From Streptomyces polyasparticus (GTDB lineage: Bacteria; Actinomycetota; Actinomycetes; Streptomycetales; Streptomycetaceae), in assembly GCF_014493765.1 (NCBI RefSeq), contig NZ_JACTVJ010000014.1:248001-312000 (forward strand): a stretch of 64,000 bases of DNA. The letters are read 5' to 3'. How positions within the stretch are numbered: position 1 is the first letter of the stretch; each line of letters begins with the position of its first letter. The notes under the pieces are model-generated. The model was not told the origin of the DNA. It ran no database searches and worked only from the letters and a program-made list of their open reading frames with translations. A program made the translations under genes and the position numbers. Below are positions 43,813 to 53,822 of the stretch, piece by piece.

Positions 43813-44412
43813 ATGAACAAGGAACGGCGGCTGCTGCGGCGGGCCGTGGACGAGCGGCTGGTCGTACGGGTGGAGCGCGACGGGCTCGTGCCCGACGAGC
43901 CGCTCATCGGCTTCGTCATCGACACGGACCGCGCCTGGACGCTGCTCCTGCTGGTCACCGACTCGATGCTCGACGGGTACGTACTGCTGCGCACCCGGGA
44001 CGTGACCTCGGTCCGCACGCGCGGCAAGCGCGACGTGGACCGCCGCTGGCAGAAGCGCCACGGCACGTGGCCGCCGCCGGCTCCGCGGCTGTCCCTGGCG
44101 GGGACGCGTGAACTCCTGGAGCAGGCGGCGGGCGCGTATCCCCTGGTGGCCGTGTTCCAGGAGGAGTTGGACCCGGACTTCGCGCTGATCGGCAAGGTGG
44201 CTTCGCTCGGCAAGAAGTCCCTGCGCCTCCAGGAGATCGACAGCACGGCCGAGTGGCGCCGCAAACCCACCAAGCTCCGCTACACGGACCTCACCCGCAT
44301 CGACTTCGCGGACCATTACCACGGGGTGCTCCTGGACTTGGGCGGTGCGCCGCCGCGGCTCGCAACGGACGGACTGCGTAAGGGAGCTGGGGCAGGACGG
44401 GCCCGCCCCTGA
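43813..44412 (+). CDS. Conserved hypothetical protein, Sm-like barrel possible
   Basis: A 199-residue soluble protein starting MNKERRLLRRAVDERLVVRV. Two stretches (DGYVLLRTRDVTSVRT and LGKKSLRLQEIDSTAEW) follow a 'regulate-by-strand' layout seen in small beta-barrel proteins, but I cannot assign a family. No signal peptide or membrane helix is present. It is divergent from the TPR gene with a 116-bp gap. The ribosome site is weak (GGGTGATCCC). Confidence 0.7.
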   Translation: MNKERRLLRRAVDERLVVRVERDGLVPDEPLIGFVIDTDRAWTLLLLVTDSMLDGYVLLRTRDVTSVRTRGKRDVDRRWQKRHGTWPPPAPRLSLAGTRELLEQAAGAYPLVAVFQEELDPDFALIGKVASLGKKSLRLQEIDSTAEWRRKPTKLRYTDLTRIDFADHYHGVLLDLGGAPPRLATDGLRKGAGAGRARP

Positions 44413-44559
44413 GCATCCATGACGTGATCGTGCAAGGTTTCCTCAAGCTCGGCAGTGCACTCTGAGACCCGTTCTCCGCACGTGGTCCGCACCGGCCTCC
44501 GCACGTCGGCCACCCGGACCAGCGGTGAACCATCCGAGGTCACTCAGAAGGGTTCGCGC

Positions 44560-45135
44560 ATGGGTCTCGCAGGAACACCACGCAGGGGAATCGTCACGGT
44601 CGCCGCCCTGGCCGCCGCGACGCTCGCGTCGCTGGGGCTGGGTACCTCACCCGCTTCGGCGAGCGCATCCGATGGCTGGGTACGCGGGTACGACCGGGTG
44701 TCCGGGGACTGGGGCGACGAAGGCACCTTGGGGAGCCTGCCGCAGTACCACCCGAGGAGCAACGCCACCTGCCTGTGGCAGAAGATCTTGTGGGCCGAAG
44801 GCGGGAAGTGGCACAGCGCGGACGGATATGTGCCCTTCAAGTCCAGCATGATCGACGGCACTTGGGACACCAACGTCCACTACGCCACGCAGGATCTCCA
44901 GCGCCGCTGGAGCCTGAGCGCCGATGGCCTGGTGGGCGGCGGGACCTTCGGCCGGGCCGACAACCACCTCGTCTACTCGAGCGGCAGCCAGGACCGCGGA
45001 GAGCGGCTGGAGCTCACCTACGTCGGCAAGCTCCACAGCTTCGACGTCATCCGTAACACGGAAGGCAAGTACGTCTTCAAGGACCGCCAGGGCGATTGGC
45101 GGCAGGCCGGCTACGACTACCTCTCCTGCGGCTGA
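44560..45135 (+). CDS. Secreted protein with peptidoglycan-binding-like domain
   Basis: A 191-residue exported protein. The signal peptide (Ala/Leu-rich core, cleavage probably at ASA-SASD, about residue 32) is followed by a domain whose YATQDLQRRWSLSADGLVGG plus GTFGRA matches the PG_binding_1 repeat pattern. Three Cys are present in the mature protein (TCLWQ and the final SCG). ATG 44560 was chosen because AGAAGGG lies about 8 bp upstream and it gives a full signal sequence. It probably binds the cell wall. Confidence 0.75.
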   Translation: MGLAGTPRRGIVTVAALAAATLASLGLGTSPASASASDGWVRGYDRVSGDWGDEGTLGSLPQYHPRSNATCLWQKILWAEGGKWHSADGYVPFKSSMIDGTWDTNVHYATQDLQRRWSLSADGLVGGGTFGRADNHLVYSSGSQDRGERLELTYVGKLHSFDVIRNTEGKYVFKDRQGDWRQAGYDYLSCG

Positions 45136-45191
45136 CACCGTCCACGCGCGGAAAACCACGGCCGCCCCCACGCCGGTCACCGCACACGAAA

Positions 45192-45230
45192 ACGCCCCTG
45201 AGCCGCGCCGTATGCGCAGCTCAGGGGCGT
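45192..45230. terminator. Terminator between secreted protein gene and gpmA
   Basis: A 12-bp stem, ACGCCCCTGAGC with GCTCAGGGGCGT, has an inner imperfect stem-loop. The flanking genes converge on it. Confidence 0.85.
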
Positions 45231-45241
45231 GATCACGGAAC

Positions 45242-46003
45242 CTACTTCTTCTTGCCCTGGTTCTTGACCGCCTCGATGGCCGCCGCGGCAGCCTCCGGGT
45301 CCAGGTACGTGCCGCCCGGGTTCAGGGGCTTGAAGGACGCGTCCAGGTCGTACGCGAGCGGGATGCCCGTGGGGATGTTGAGGCCCGCGATGTCCGCGTC
45401 CGAGATGCCGTCCAGGTGCTTGACCAGGGCGCGCAGCGAGTTGCCGTGGGCGGCGACGAGGACGGTGCGGCCGGCCAGGAGGTCAGGGACGATGCCGTCG
45501 TACCAGTACGGCAGCATGCGGTGCACGACGTCCTTGAGGCACTCCGTGCGCGGGCGGAGCTCCGGCGGGATGGACGCGTAGCGCGGGTCCTCGGACTGGG
45601 AGAACTCGGTGCCGTCCTCGAGCTCCGGCGGCGGAGTGTCGTACGAGCGGCGCCACAGCATGAACTGCTCCTCGCCGAATTCGGCGAGCGTCTGGGCCTT
45701 GTCCTTGCCCTGCAGGGCGCCGTAGTGACGCTCGTTCAGGCGCCACGAACGGTGGACCGGGATCCAGTGGCGGTCGGCGGACTCCAGCGCCAGCTGCGCG
45801 GTGCGGATCGCGCGCTTCTGGAGCGAGGTGTGCACGACATCGGGGAGCAGGCCGGCGTCCTTGAGCAGCTCACCGCCGCGGACCGCCTCCTTCTCGCCCT
45901 TCTCGTTCAGATTGACGTCCACCCAGCCGGTGAACAGGTTCTTGGCGTTCCACTCGCTCTCGCCGTGGCGGAGGAGGATCAGCTTGTACGGTGCGTCGGC
46001 CAT
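45242..46003 (-). CDS. gpmA: 2,3-bisphosphoglycerate-dependent phosphoglycerate mutase
   Basis: A 253-residue glycolytic enzyme that interconverts 3- and 2-phosphoglycerate. The phospho-His motif is [10 protein letters not shown] (residues 9-18). [13 protein letters not shown], the second catalytic His in [10 protein letters not shown], and GIPLAYDLD are conserved. The C-terminal Lys-rich tail (NQGKKK) is typical of dPGMs. It is monocistronic, with the MFS gene divergent from it. Confidence 0.95.
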   Translation of the reverse strand: MADAPYKLILLRHGESEWNAKNLFTGWVDVNLNEKGEKEAVRGGELLKDAGLLPDVVHTSLQKRAIRTAQLALESADRHWIPVHRSWRLNERHYGALQGKDKAQTLAEFGEEQFMLWRRSYDTPPPELEDGTEFSQSEDPRYASIPPELRPRTECLKDVVHRMLPYWYDGIVPDLLAGRTVLVAAHGNSLRALVKHLDGISDADIAGLNIPTGIPLAYDLDASFKPLNPGGTYLDPEAAAAAIEAVKNQGKKK

Positions 46004-46187
46004 GGCTCCGAGCCTAATCGAACCCCTGGGCCCCTCGCGCGCGCAGCCCGCGCTGTGGACAAGCTCCGCGACGATTGACGGTTCCTGTTAATCGAGTGGC
46101 CCGCCGCCCCCTCCCGCTCGTAACGTGTGAGCACGCCAAGCGCCTCTTACAGACACCACGCGACCAGCCGTTTCCGGGGGGATTCAC

Positions 46188-47489
46188 ATGTCGATTGCGA
46201 GCATCAAGCAAGCAGCTCGCGAGAGCGTAGCGGGCCTCCCACGGGAGTTCTGGTGGCTCTGGACGAGCACCCTGATCAACCGGCTCGGGGCCTTCGTCGC
46301 CACATTTATGGCCCTCTATCTCACGCTCGACCGGGGCTATTCGGCCTCCTACGCGGGACTTGTGGCAGCCCTCCACGGGCTCGGCGGCGTGCTCGGCACC
46401 CTGGGCGCCGGGGTGCTCACGGACCGGCTCGGGCGGCGGCCCACCATGTTCCTCGCGCAAGGCGCCACGGCCATCAGCGTCGCGGTGCTCGGCTTCATGG
46501 AGCATCCGGTCGCCATCGCGGTCGTGGCCGGTGTGGTCGGTGTGGCCTCCAACGCCTCGCGGCCCGCCGTGCAGGCGATGATGGCCGACATCGTGCGCCC
46601 CGAGGACCGCGTGCGGGCCTTCGCGCTCAACTACTGGGCGATCAACCTCGGCTTCGCCTTCTCCTCGATGGCCGCCGGCATCGTCGCCCAGTACAGCTAT
46701 CTCGCCGGCTTCCTCGGCGAGGCCACGCTGACCATGGCCTGCGCGGTCCTGGTCTTCCTGAAGCTGCCGGAGTCGCGGCCGGAGAAGACCGTGGTCGCGG
46801 GCAAGCCGGCCGATCCCGATGCCCGCCCGGCCTCGATGGGGACGGTGATCAAGGACGGCCGCTTCATGGGCGTCGTCGGGCTCAGCTTCCTCATCTCGCT
46901 GATCTTCACGCAGAGTTACGTGGGTCTGCCCGTCGCCATGGGTGCGGCGGACTTCTCGCCCTCGGACTTCGGCATGGTGATCGCGGTCAACGGTGTGCTG
47001 ATCGTGGCCCTGCAGATCCCGGTCACCCGCTTCATCGAGCACCGCGACCCGCAGAAGCTGCTCGTCGTCTCGGCGCTGCTCGCGGGCTACGGCTTCGGTC
47101 TGACGGCCTTCGCCGGATCGATCGGCGCGTACGCCCTGACGGTCGTGGTCTGGACCCTGGCCGAGATCATCAACTCGCCCACCCAGATGAGCCTGGTCGT
47201 CCGCCTCTCGCCGGTGCACGCCCGCGGCCGCTACCAGGGCATGTACTCGATGTCCTGGTCGGTGGCGGCGCTCGCGGCCCCGCTGATGGCCGGCTTCGTG
47301 ATCGACCACTACGGCGCCGACTGGCTGTGGGGGGCGACCGCGGTGCTCGGCACGGTGGCGGCGGCCGGCTACTGGCTCCTGATGCGCAACCTGCCCCAGG
47401 AGGAGCAGCGGCGCCCGGCGGTCACGGAGCCGGTCGAGCTCCCCGTGACCACCGATGCAAAGGCCGCCGACGCTCAGATCACGGCCTGA
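46188..47489 (+). CDS. MFS transporter (multidrug-type, 12 helices)
   Basis: A 433-residue permease. Motif A is GVLTDRLGRRPTMFL between helices 2 and 3. FVATFMALYLTLDRGYS and RPAVQAMMADIVRPEDRVRA resemble MdtH/YfcJ-like drug-efflux MFS proteins. The substrate is unknown. The last ~30 residues are hydrophilic. Its 3' end overlaps the convergent beta-helix gene by 11 bp. Confidence 0.88.
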   Translation: MSIASIKQAARESVAGLPREFWWLWTSTLINRLGAFVATFMALYLTLDRGYSASYAGLVAALHGLGGVLGTLGAGVLTDRLGRRPTMFLAQGATAISVAVLGFMEHPVAIAVVAGVVGVASNASRPAVQAMMADIVRPEDRVRAFALNYWAINLGFAFSSMAAGIVAQYSYLAGFLGEATLTMACAVLVFLKLPESRPEKTVVAGKPADPDARPASMGTVIKDGRFMGVVGLSFLISLIFTQSYVGLPVAMGAADFSPSDFGMVIAVNGVLIVALQIPVTRFIEHRDPQKLLVVSALLAGYGFGLTAFAGSIGAYALTVVVWTLAEIINSPTQMSLVVRLSPVHARGRYQGMYSMSWSVAALAAPLMAGFVIDHYGADWLWGATAVLGTVAAAGYWLLMRNLPQEEQRRPAVTEPVELPVTTDAKAADAQITA

Positions 47490-49137
47490 GCGCCCGCTGG
47501 GCCTCGTACAGATTCCGCGGCCACACCCCGCCGGGCCTGCCATAGGCCTCGGCGCGGGTGTGCAGCTCGCCGGTGAAGTCCGGCACGTCGGTCTGCCCGA
47601 ACTCGGTGACCTCGCTGATGGCCACGGTCGCGCTGTACGGGGCGATCCCGTCGATCCGTACGCAGCCCGCGCGGCCGTTGGCCACTGTGACGTTCCAGTG
47701 CGTGAAGCGGGCTCCGTACAGCGGGCCCGCGCTCGCGTCGCCGCCGTGCGTACCGGTGTTGTCCAGGGTCACGTCCGTGCGGACATTGGCGAAGGGCATG
47801 CCGCGGTGGGTGTCGAAGGTGCCCATCCGCATGTCTCCGCGCGACCACACGTTGTACGAGGACAGACCCTCGACGTTGACCCCGTGCAGCTGGGTGCCCG
47901 CGGGTGCGGGAACGGTCCGCTCCTCGATCGTGAAGTCCTCGACAAGGTTGTCGTGCGAGCCCTCGCGGCAGTAGTACGGGTGGTGCGAGCCCCGGCCGCC
48001 GACGCGCGTCCGCCGCAGCGTGCACGCGGAGGCCGCGATGAACCCGAAGCCGTTGTCCACGTGCCGTACGACGACGTCCTCGGCCCAGCAGTCGTACGCG
48101 CACTGGAACGCGAGCCCGTTGTAGCCGAGGTCGAGCAGATGCTGGGCCTGCGGGGTCTCGACGGCCTCCAGGGTCAGGCCCTCGACACCGGAGCCGGTGA
48201 GCGGCGCCGCCAGGGTGGTCAGGCGCGGATCCCACTCGGGGCGCACGTCCAGTGGGAGCGGACGCTCGAAGGTGACCCGGCGGCCCTCGACCGAGGTGAT
48301 ACGGACCGGCCACTCGTAGGGCACGTACGAGGTGAGCTTGGTCTTGTCGTCCCAGGTGTAGGCCCGCGCGCCGGGAGAGTCGCCCGCCATGTGCTCCAGG
48401 AGCGTGTGGTCCGCGTCGTCCGCGAGGCGCAGCAGGACCAGTTGGCCGCGCCGCAGCCGTGCGGTGTCGGCGACCGTGACCGACCAGTCGCCGCGCGCGG
48501 CGGGCTCGACGGTCGTCAGGGTCTCCCACTCGTCTCGCTTGTTGCCGGTCCAGCCCTCGAAGGGCCAGTCCTGGGCCTTGATCGCGGCGATCAGGGAGTC
48601 CCAACGGGCCTCGGGGGCCAGCCAGATGAGACCGCCGGCCCAGGACCAGCCGGACTTCGTCCCGCCGTAGCGGCTGCCGTACCTGCCGATCAGCTCGGTC
48701 AGGTGCTTGGTGGCCACGAGCCTGGTGCGGCCGCTGCCCGCGCCGCGCAGCACGACACCGCTGTGGCCGATCCGGATGATGCCGTCGATGCGGTACGTGC
48801 CGGGCGGGATGAGCACCGTGCCGCCGCCGGCCCGGCCGGCCGCGGCGATGGCACGGTTGATCGCGGGCGCGGCGTCCGCGGAGCCGTCGCTCTTCGCGCC
48901 GTACGCGAGGACGTCGGCGCGCACACGCGGGCGCGGGCGGGTGCGGCTGCCGCGGGCGTAGCCGGCGCGGCCTATGTAGGGGATCTGCGGGTGGCTGTAG
49001 GGATCGCGGACGAACTCCCGCCACAGCTCGGCCACTTCGCGCCGGGGTGCGGCCGCGGCCGGCGTCCCACCTGCTATCACCGCCGCCGCCACGGCTGTCG
49101 CGCCGCCGAGCAGCCCACGTCTGCTGAGCCGGTCCAT
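47479..49137 (-). CDS. Tat-exported right-handed beta-helix protein (pectate lyase-3-like)
   Basis: A 552-residue exported protein. The N-terminus MDRLSRRGLLGGATAVAAAV is a twin-arginine signal (RRGLL), cleaved near AAAA. DVLAYGAKSDGSADAAPAIN and GGGTVLIPPGTYRIDGIIRI are the opening turns of the Pectate_lyase_3 fold. Many later strands (VEGLSSYNVWSRGDMRMGTF, VRIDGIAPYS) continue the helix. Family members are polysaccharide lyases, hydrolases or epimerases. ATG 49137 has GGAAGG about 8 bp upstream. The 3' end overlaps the MFS gene by 11 bp. Confidence 0.85.
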   Translation of the reverse strand: MDRLSRRGLLGGATAVAAAVIAGGTPAAAAPRREVAELWREFVRDPYSHPQIPYIGRAGYARGSRTRPRPRVRADVLAYGAKSDGSADAAPAINRAIAAAGRAGGGTVLIPPGTYRIDGIIRIGHSGVVLRGAGSGRTRLVATKHLTELIGRYGSRYGGTKSGWSWAGGLIWLAPEARWDSLIAAIKAQDWPFEGWTGNKRDEWETLTTVEPAARGDWSVTVADTARLRRGQLVLLRLADDADHTLLEHMAGDSPGARAYTWDDKTKLTSYVPYEWPVRITSVEGRRVTFERPLPLDVRPEWDPRLTTLAAPLTGSGVEGLTLEAVETPQAQHLLDLGYNGLAFQCAYDCWAEDVVVRHVDNGFGFIAASACTLRRTRVGGRGSHHPYYCREGSHDNLVEDFTIEERTVPAPAGTQLHGVNVEGLSSYNVWSRGDMRMGTFDTHRGMPFANVRTDVTLDNTGTHGGDASAGPLYGARFTHWNVTVANGRAGCVRIDGIAPYSATVAISEVTEFGQTDVPDFTGELHTRAEAYGRPGGVWPRNLYEAQRALRP

Positions 49138-49314
49138 GAGCACCGCCTTCCCGTATCGCTTCCACGTACCTTTCATATACGTGAACAGCATTCACATCTG
49201 CGTCGGCGGTGAGCATGCCACGGCACCCGCGGGTGCGGAAGAGGTCGTGCAGCAGGGAACAGGGCAAGGGGCCCTGCAGCAGCCGACAGGCGGCGAACAG
49301 ACAGGGAGCGAGCG

Positions 49315-49809
49315 CTAGTTGTCCCGGGGCTTGGTCAGATGGGCGAACGCGTCCAAGTTCCGCGTCGACTCCCCGCGCGATACCCGCCATGCGTACTCAC
49401 GGCGGATGGCGGACGCGAAGCCCAGCTCCAGAAGGGTGTTGAAGGAGCCGTCGGCCTCTTCGAGTACGACGCCGAGCAGGCGGTCGATCTCCGGCGGGGT
49501 GACCGCCGCCAGCGGGAGCTTGCCCGCGAGGTAGACGTCGCCGAGCTTGTCGACCGCGTAACTCACCCCGTACAGACGCAGATTGCGCTCCAGGAGCCAG
49601 CGGTGCACACCCTCGGCGTTCTCGTCGGGGTGGCGGATCACGAAGGCGTTGAGCGAGAGAGCGTGACGGCCCAGGCGCAGCGAGAGGGTCGTCGAGAGCT
49701 TGCGGGTGCCGGGGAGCTGCACGACGTACACGCCGGGCTCGGGGGACTCCCAGGCGAGCTCGGCGTCCTTGAGGGCCTCTTCGAGTACGAGCCGGACGTC
49801 TTCAGCCAT
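49315..49809 (-). CDS. YbjN domain-containing protein
   Basis: A 164-residue protein of the YbjN/type III chaperone-like fold (alpha-beta sandwich). Characteristic segments are [40 protein letters not shown] and [20 protein letters not shown]. The function is poorly known. Its start region overlaps the end of mshA by 8 bp, and this pairing is conserved in actinobacteria. Confidence 0.9.
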   Translation of the reverse strand: MAEDVRLVLEEALKDAELAWESPEPGVYVVQLPGTRKLSTTLSLRLGRHALSLNAFVIRHPDENAEGVHRWLLERNLRLYGVSYAVDKLGDVYLAGKLPLAAVTPPEIDRLLGVVLEEADGSFNTLLELGFASAIRREYAWRVSRGESTRNLDAFAHLTKPRDN

Positions 49810-51166
49810 GGTGCGAGCGTACGCGACGGTGCAGCTCGGCCATGGCGGCGGTGTAGACGTCCGCGGTGGCGGACGCGGCCGTGTCCCAGCCGAAGGAGCG
49901 GGCGTGCCGGGCGGCGGCCGCGCCCATCTTGTCCACCAGGTGCGGCTTGTCCGCGAAGAGCTCCAGCTTCCGCGCGTACGCGGCCGGGTCGTGGCCCTGG
50001 ACGAGGAAGCCGCTGACGCCGTCGCGCACGGCCACGGGCAGTCCGCCGACGCTGGCCGCGATCACCGGGGTGCCGGCGGCTTCGGCCTCGATGGCGACGA
50101 GCCCGAAGGACTCGCTGTACGAGGGCATGACCAGCACGGACGCGGCCCGGAACCAGTCCGCGAGCTGTTCCTGGCCGACCGGCGGCCGGAACCGTACGAC
50201 ATCGGCGATCCCCAGCTTCGCGGCCAGCTTCTGCAGCTGCTCGGGCTTCGCGAGACCGCTGCCCGAGGGCCCGCCGACCACTGGGACGACCAGGCGGGAG
50301 CGCAGCTCGGGGCGGCGGTCGAGCAGGATGTGGACGGCGCGCAGGAGCACGTCGGGGGCCTTGAGGGGCTGGATGCGGCCGGCGAACAGGGGTATCAGGG
50401 CGTCCTGCGGCAGACCCAGGCGCTGACGTGCGGCGGCCCGCCCGTCGGCCGGGCGGAAGCGGTCGAGGTTCACGCCGGGGTGGACCACGGCGACCTTGGC
50501 GGGATCGGCTGCGTAGTGCCGTACGAGCTCGTCGGCCTCTTCGTCGGTGTTGGCGATCAGCCGGTCGGCGGCCTCGACGATCTGGGTCTCGCCGATCACG
50601 CGGGCGGCGGGCTCGGGGGTGTCGCCCTCGGCGAGCGCCGCGTTCTTGACCTTGGCCATGGTGTGCATGGCGTGCACGAGCGGGACGCCCCAGCGTTCGG
50701 CGGCGAGCCAGCCGACGTGGCCGCTCAGCCAGTAGTGCGAGTGCACCAGGTCGTAGTAGCCGGGGCGGTGACCGGCCCAGGCGCGCATCACGCCGTGCGT
50801 GAACGCGCAGAGCTGGGCGGGCAGTTCTTCCTTCGCGAGACCTTCGTACGGACCTGCGTCCACATGCCGTACGAGGACGCCGGGCGCCAGCTCGACCTTG
50901 GGCGGGAGCTGGCCGGTCGTGGCCCGCGTGAAGATCTCGACCTCGATGTTGATCGCGGCGAGGCGCTTGGCGAGCTCGACGATGTAGACGTTCATGCCGC
51001 CCGCGTCGCCGGTGCCTGGCTGGTGCAGCGGCGAGGTGTGCACGCTGAGCATCGCGATCCGGCGCGGCCGGCGGGCGCCGCCGGGGAACCTCAGGCGCGG
51101 CGGCCCGGACAGCCGCGCGGGCGTCGAGGCGAGCCGTCCGCCGAGCCTGCTCACGTACTGGCTCAC
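49802..51166 (-). CDS. mshA: D-inositol-3-phosphate glycosyltransferase MshA
   Basis: A 454-residue GT4 enzyme, the first step of mycothiol synthesis: UDP-GlcNAc plus 1-L-inositol-3-phosphate. N-terminal acceptor site: [20 protein letters not shown]. Donor site: [15 protein letters not shown] and the E-x7-E motif in [18 protein letters not shown]. The start is GTG 51166 ([10 protein letters not shown]). The first ~35 residues are a variable extension. It is divergent from the methyltransferase gene across a 217-bp region with tandem repeats. Confidence 0.95.
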   Translation of the reverse strand: MSQYVSRLGGRLASTPARLSGPPRLRFPGGARRPRRIAMLSVHTSPLHQPGTGDAGGMNVYIVELAKRLAAINIEVEIFTRATTGQLPPKVELAPGVLVRHVDAGPYEGLAKEELPAQLCAFTHGVMRAWAGHRPGYYDLVHSHYWLSGHVGWLAAERWGVPLVHAMHTMAKVKNAALAEGDTPEPAARVIGETQIVEAADRLIANTDEEADELVRHYAADPAKVAVVHPGVNLDRFRPADGRAAARQRLGLPQDALIPLFAGRIQPLKAPDVLLRAVHILLDRRPELRSRLVVPVVGGPSGSGLAKPEQLQKLAAKLGIADVVRFRPPVGQEQLADWFRAASVLVMPSYSESFGLVAIEAEAAGTPVIAASVGGLPVAVRDGVSGFLVQGHDPAAYARKLELFADKPHLVDKMGAAAARHARSFGWDTAASATADVYTAAMAELHRRVRSHHG

Positions 51167-51251
51167 GCGCGCGGCCTCCTTCTCACGACATGACTGTGGC
51201 GAAGGGCGTGGGCCGCCCTCCGAACCTCCGGAACACCGGAGGTACCCCTTC

Positions 51252-51320
51252 CTATTCCGTCTGCACCTCCCGGCTTCCTCCGTCTGCACCTCCCGGCTTC
51301 CTCCGTATGCACCTTCCAGC
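51252..51320. repeat. Three 23-bp tandem repeats upstream of mshA
   Basis: Units at 51252-51274, 51275-51297 and 51298-51320 follow TTCCTCCGTCTGCACC plus TCCCGGC. Each has up to three substitutions. A nearby dyad CCTCCGG-AACA-CCGGAGG lies at about 51221-51238. The spacer-free head-to-tail form is a minisatellite, not CRISPR. It sits within the shared promoter region of two divergent genes. Confidence 0.85.
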
Positions 51321-51383
51321 TTCCCCCTGGGTGGGCCGGACCGCACGGCCGGGACGCCCCCGCCGGTGGCCGATACTGGACCC

Positions 51384-52184
51384 ATGGCCCGCACCCCCAC
51401 ACGTCCCGTCGGGACCGTGACGCGCGGGACCACCAACCCCAACCGGCTTCGCCGTATGGACCGCTGGATCGCCGAGCGCCACGGGCGCACGCTGCGGTCC
51501 GCCGGCGCACCGCTCGCCGTGGATCTCGGCTACGGAGCCGCGCCCTGGACCGCCGTCGAGCTCCTGCACCGGCTGCGCACGGCCGCGCCGGGCGTACGGG
51601 TGGTCGGCATCGAGATCGAGCCGGCGCGGGTCGCGGGCGCGAAGCCGTACGAGGAGGAGGGTCTGACCTTCCGGCTCGGCGGCTTCGAGGTGCCCACGGC
51701 CGACGCCCCGCACCTGATCCGCGCGGCGAACGTGCTGCGCCAGTACGACGAGGACCAGGTCGCCGAGGTCTGGCGCCGGCTGTGCGCACGGCTGGCGCCC
51801 GAGGGGCTGCTGGTCGAGGGCACCTGCGACGAGATCGGGCGGCGCCACGTATGGGTGGCACTGGGCCCCGAGGGCCCCCGGACCGTGACGTTCGCCACGC
51901 GGCTCGGCTCCCTGGACCAGCCCTCCGATCTGGCCGAGCGGCTGCCGAAGGCGCTGATCCACCGCAATGTGCCGGGCGAGCCGGTGCACGCCTTCCTGCG
52001 GGATTTCGACCGGGCCTGGGCGGCCGCGGCGCCTTTCGCCTCGTACGGGGCACGGCAGCGGTGGATCCGTACGGTGCGGGCGCTGAGCGCGGACTGGCCC
52101 GTGGTGGACGGGAGTTCGCGGTGGCGGCAGGGAGAGGTGACGGTGGCGTGGGGCGCGCTTGCTCCCCGTACCGCTGCCGCATAA
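51384..52184 (+). CDS. Class I SAM-dependent methyltransferase-like protein
   Basis: A 266-residue protein. SAM-binding motif I is [17 protein letters not shown], and motif II-like [13 protein letters not shown] follows; [20 protein letters not shown] and [13 protein letters not shown] fit later core strands. The substrate is unknown. ATG 51384 is preceded by GATACT at 51372-51377 and the string CCGATACTGGAC, nearly the same as before the kinase start at 9606, which suggests leaderless transcripts from a common promoter type. Confidence 0.8.
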   Translation: MARTPTRPVGTVTRGTTNPNRLRRMDRWIAERHGRTLRSAGAPLAVDLGYGAAPWTAVELLHRLRTAAPGVRVVGIEIEPARVAGAKPYEEEGLTFRLGGFEVPTADAPHLIRAANVLRQYDEDQVAEVWRRLCARLAPEGLLVEGTCDEIGRRHVWVALGPEGPRTVTFATRLGSLDQPSDLAERLPKALIHRNVPGEPVHAFLRDFDRAWAAAAPFASYGARQRWIRTVRALSADWPVVDGSSRWRQGEVTVAWGALAPRTAAA

Positions 52185-52443
52185 CACCCCGAAGTGGTCG
52201 TATTCGCACATACGTTGCGGACCACCACATGAGTGACGCTTGATTTCCGGGGTCTTGCGAGGGAACGCAACGCGGTAGTCATTCGTCAGAAGTGACGGGT
52301 GGGGAAGCGGAGTTGGTTTTGCGGTGACGTGTGCGCTGCCGTGTGGTCGACTCCTGTTCTGCGTGACCCTGTCGTATTCCGCGCAGGCGTGGCACCATCC
52401 CGAAGTCGTACGGAGTTACTGACGGGCCATCAGATCTGGGGGC

Positions 52444-53532
52444 ATGGGCGTGACCTGCAGGCGAACCTCGACCATTGCGGCCGTGGCGCTGGTCTGCGCC
52501 CTGAGCCTGCTCAGCGCACCCGGCAGCGCGATGGCCGCACCTCCGGCAGGCCCGCTCGCGGCGCCGCACGACCGGCCCGACGACCCGAAGCCCGGCAAGC
52601 GCGACCTTTCGGAAGTCCGCGAGGAGCTCGACGACCTCTACCACGAGGCCGCGGTCGCGACGGATGCGTACAACGCGGCGGAGGAAGAGGCCAAGAAGCA
52701 GTCCGATCAGATCGTGAAGCTGGCCAACAAGATCCAGGATCTGCAGGAGAAGCGCGACGCCCTCAAGGACCGGGCGGGCGCGGCGGCCCGCGCGCAGTAC
52801 CGCAGCGGCGGGGTGCCCCCGCAGGCGCAGCTGGTGCTCAGCGACAATCCGGAGGAGTTCCTCGACGGCGCCCAGCGCGTGCGCCAGAGCCAGCACGCGA
52901 CCACCAATTTGATAGGTGAACTGGGCACCACCCAGGAGGACTTGCAGCTCTACGCGAAGGACGCGGGCCAGTACTGGCTGGAGCTGGACCAGCACACCAA
53001 GGACCAGGCCAAGCGCAAGAAGAAGATCGAAGCGAAGATCAAGGCCGCCGAGAAGCTGGAGAAGGAGCTCGAGAAGGAGGAGCGCGAGCGGCTCCTCCAG
53101 ATGGAGCAGGACGCGGAGATCCAGGCCCAGACCGCCTGGCTGGACACCGGCATCCTCAAGGACATCAAGAGCAATGCCTCGGCGCAGGGCAAGAAGGCCG
53201 TGGCGTTCGCGACCAAGCAGATCGGCAAGCCCTACGTATGGGGCGCCGAGGGCCCGTCCTCGTACGACTGCTCGGGCCTGACCTCCAAGGCCTGGGCGGC
53301 GGCCGGGCGCGGCATACCGCGCACCTCGCAGGAGCAGTGGCGGCAGCTGCCGCGCATCGCGGTGCGCGACATGCGGCCGGGCGACTTGATCATCTATCAG
53401 GCCGACGCCAGCCATGTCGGGATGTACATCGGCAACGGCGCGATCGTGCACGCCCCGCGTCCGGGTCGCGATGTCACGGTCGCAGGCGCCGGCTCGATGC
53501 CGATACTCGGGGTCGTGCGGCCGGACAAGTAG
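52444..53532 (+). CDS. NlpC/P60 cell-wall endopeptidase with coiled-coil N-terminus
   Basis: A 362-residue secreted peptidoglycan hydrolase. The signal peptide is cleaved near AMAAPPAG (about residue 36). Residues ~55-245 are a long charged coiled coil (EEEAKKQSDQIVKLANKIQD; KKIEAKIKAAEKLEKELEKE), as in RipA-like enzymes. The C-terminal NlpC/P60 domain has catalytic Cys in YDCSGLTSKAW, His in DASHVGMYIG and a third polar residue, His, in IVHAPRPG. It should cut peptide stems during growth or division. No c-di-AMP riboswitch is recognisable in the 258-bp upstream gap. Confidence 0.92.
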   Translation: MGVTCRRTSTIAAVALVCALSLLSAPGSAMAAPPAGPLAAPHDRPDDPKPGKRDLSEVREELDDLYHEAAVATDAYNAAEEEAKKQSDQIVKLANKIQDLQEKRDALKDRAGAAARAQYRSGGVPPQAQLVLSDNPEEFLDGAQRVRQSQHATTNLIGELGTTQEDLQLYAKDAGQYWLELDQHTKDQAKRKKKIEAKIKAAEKLEKELEKEERERLLQMEQDAEIQAQTAWLDTGILKDIKSNASAQGKKAVAFATKQIGKPYVWGAEGPSSYDCSGLTSKAWAAAGRGIPRTSQEQWRQLPRIAVRDMRPGDLIIYQADASHVGMYIGNGAIVHAPRPGRDVTVAGAGSMPILGVVRPDK

Positions 53533-53822
53533 GCCTTCCGCGGCGCGGTGGGTGAGCCCGGCCGGACGGTCCCGAGTGACCGGGCTCACGTGACCTGTGC
53601 CACCCAGGCAACCTCCGTGGCGTGATGTTCGTCATCCCGGTTGGACTCACCGCGTACCGCCGCGTGCCCAATTACGGGGCGGGACGCGGCATATGACACC
53701 GGCTCTTTGCAGATCGCCGTTCCAAAACGGTGTCGGCTACCGCTAAGGTCCCCGTCGGCGGAACGTCGTTTCGACTGGTGTCGTGCCGCCGCGCCCTCGG
53801 GGGGAGGGAAGGAACCAGAAGG

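Noticed and set aside
51252-51320. CRISPR-like repeats upstream of mshA
   Set aside because: Head-to-tail 23-bp minisatellite without spacers.
52185-52443. c-di-AMP (ydaO) riboswitch before the NlpC/P60 gene
   Set aside because: I could not find the conserved GACAGCTAACC-type 3' block or the GGGTGAA core; the gap shows only ordinary GC-rich sequence.
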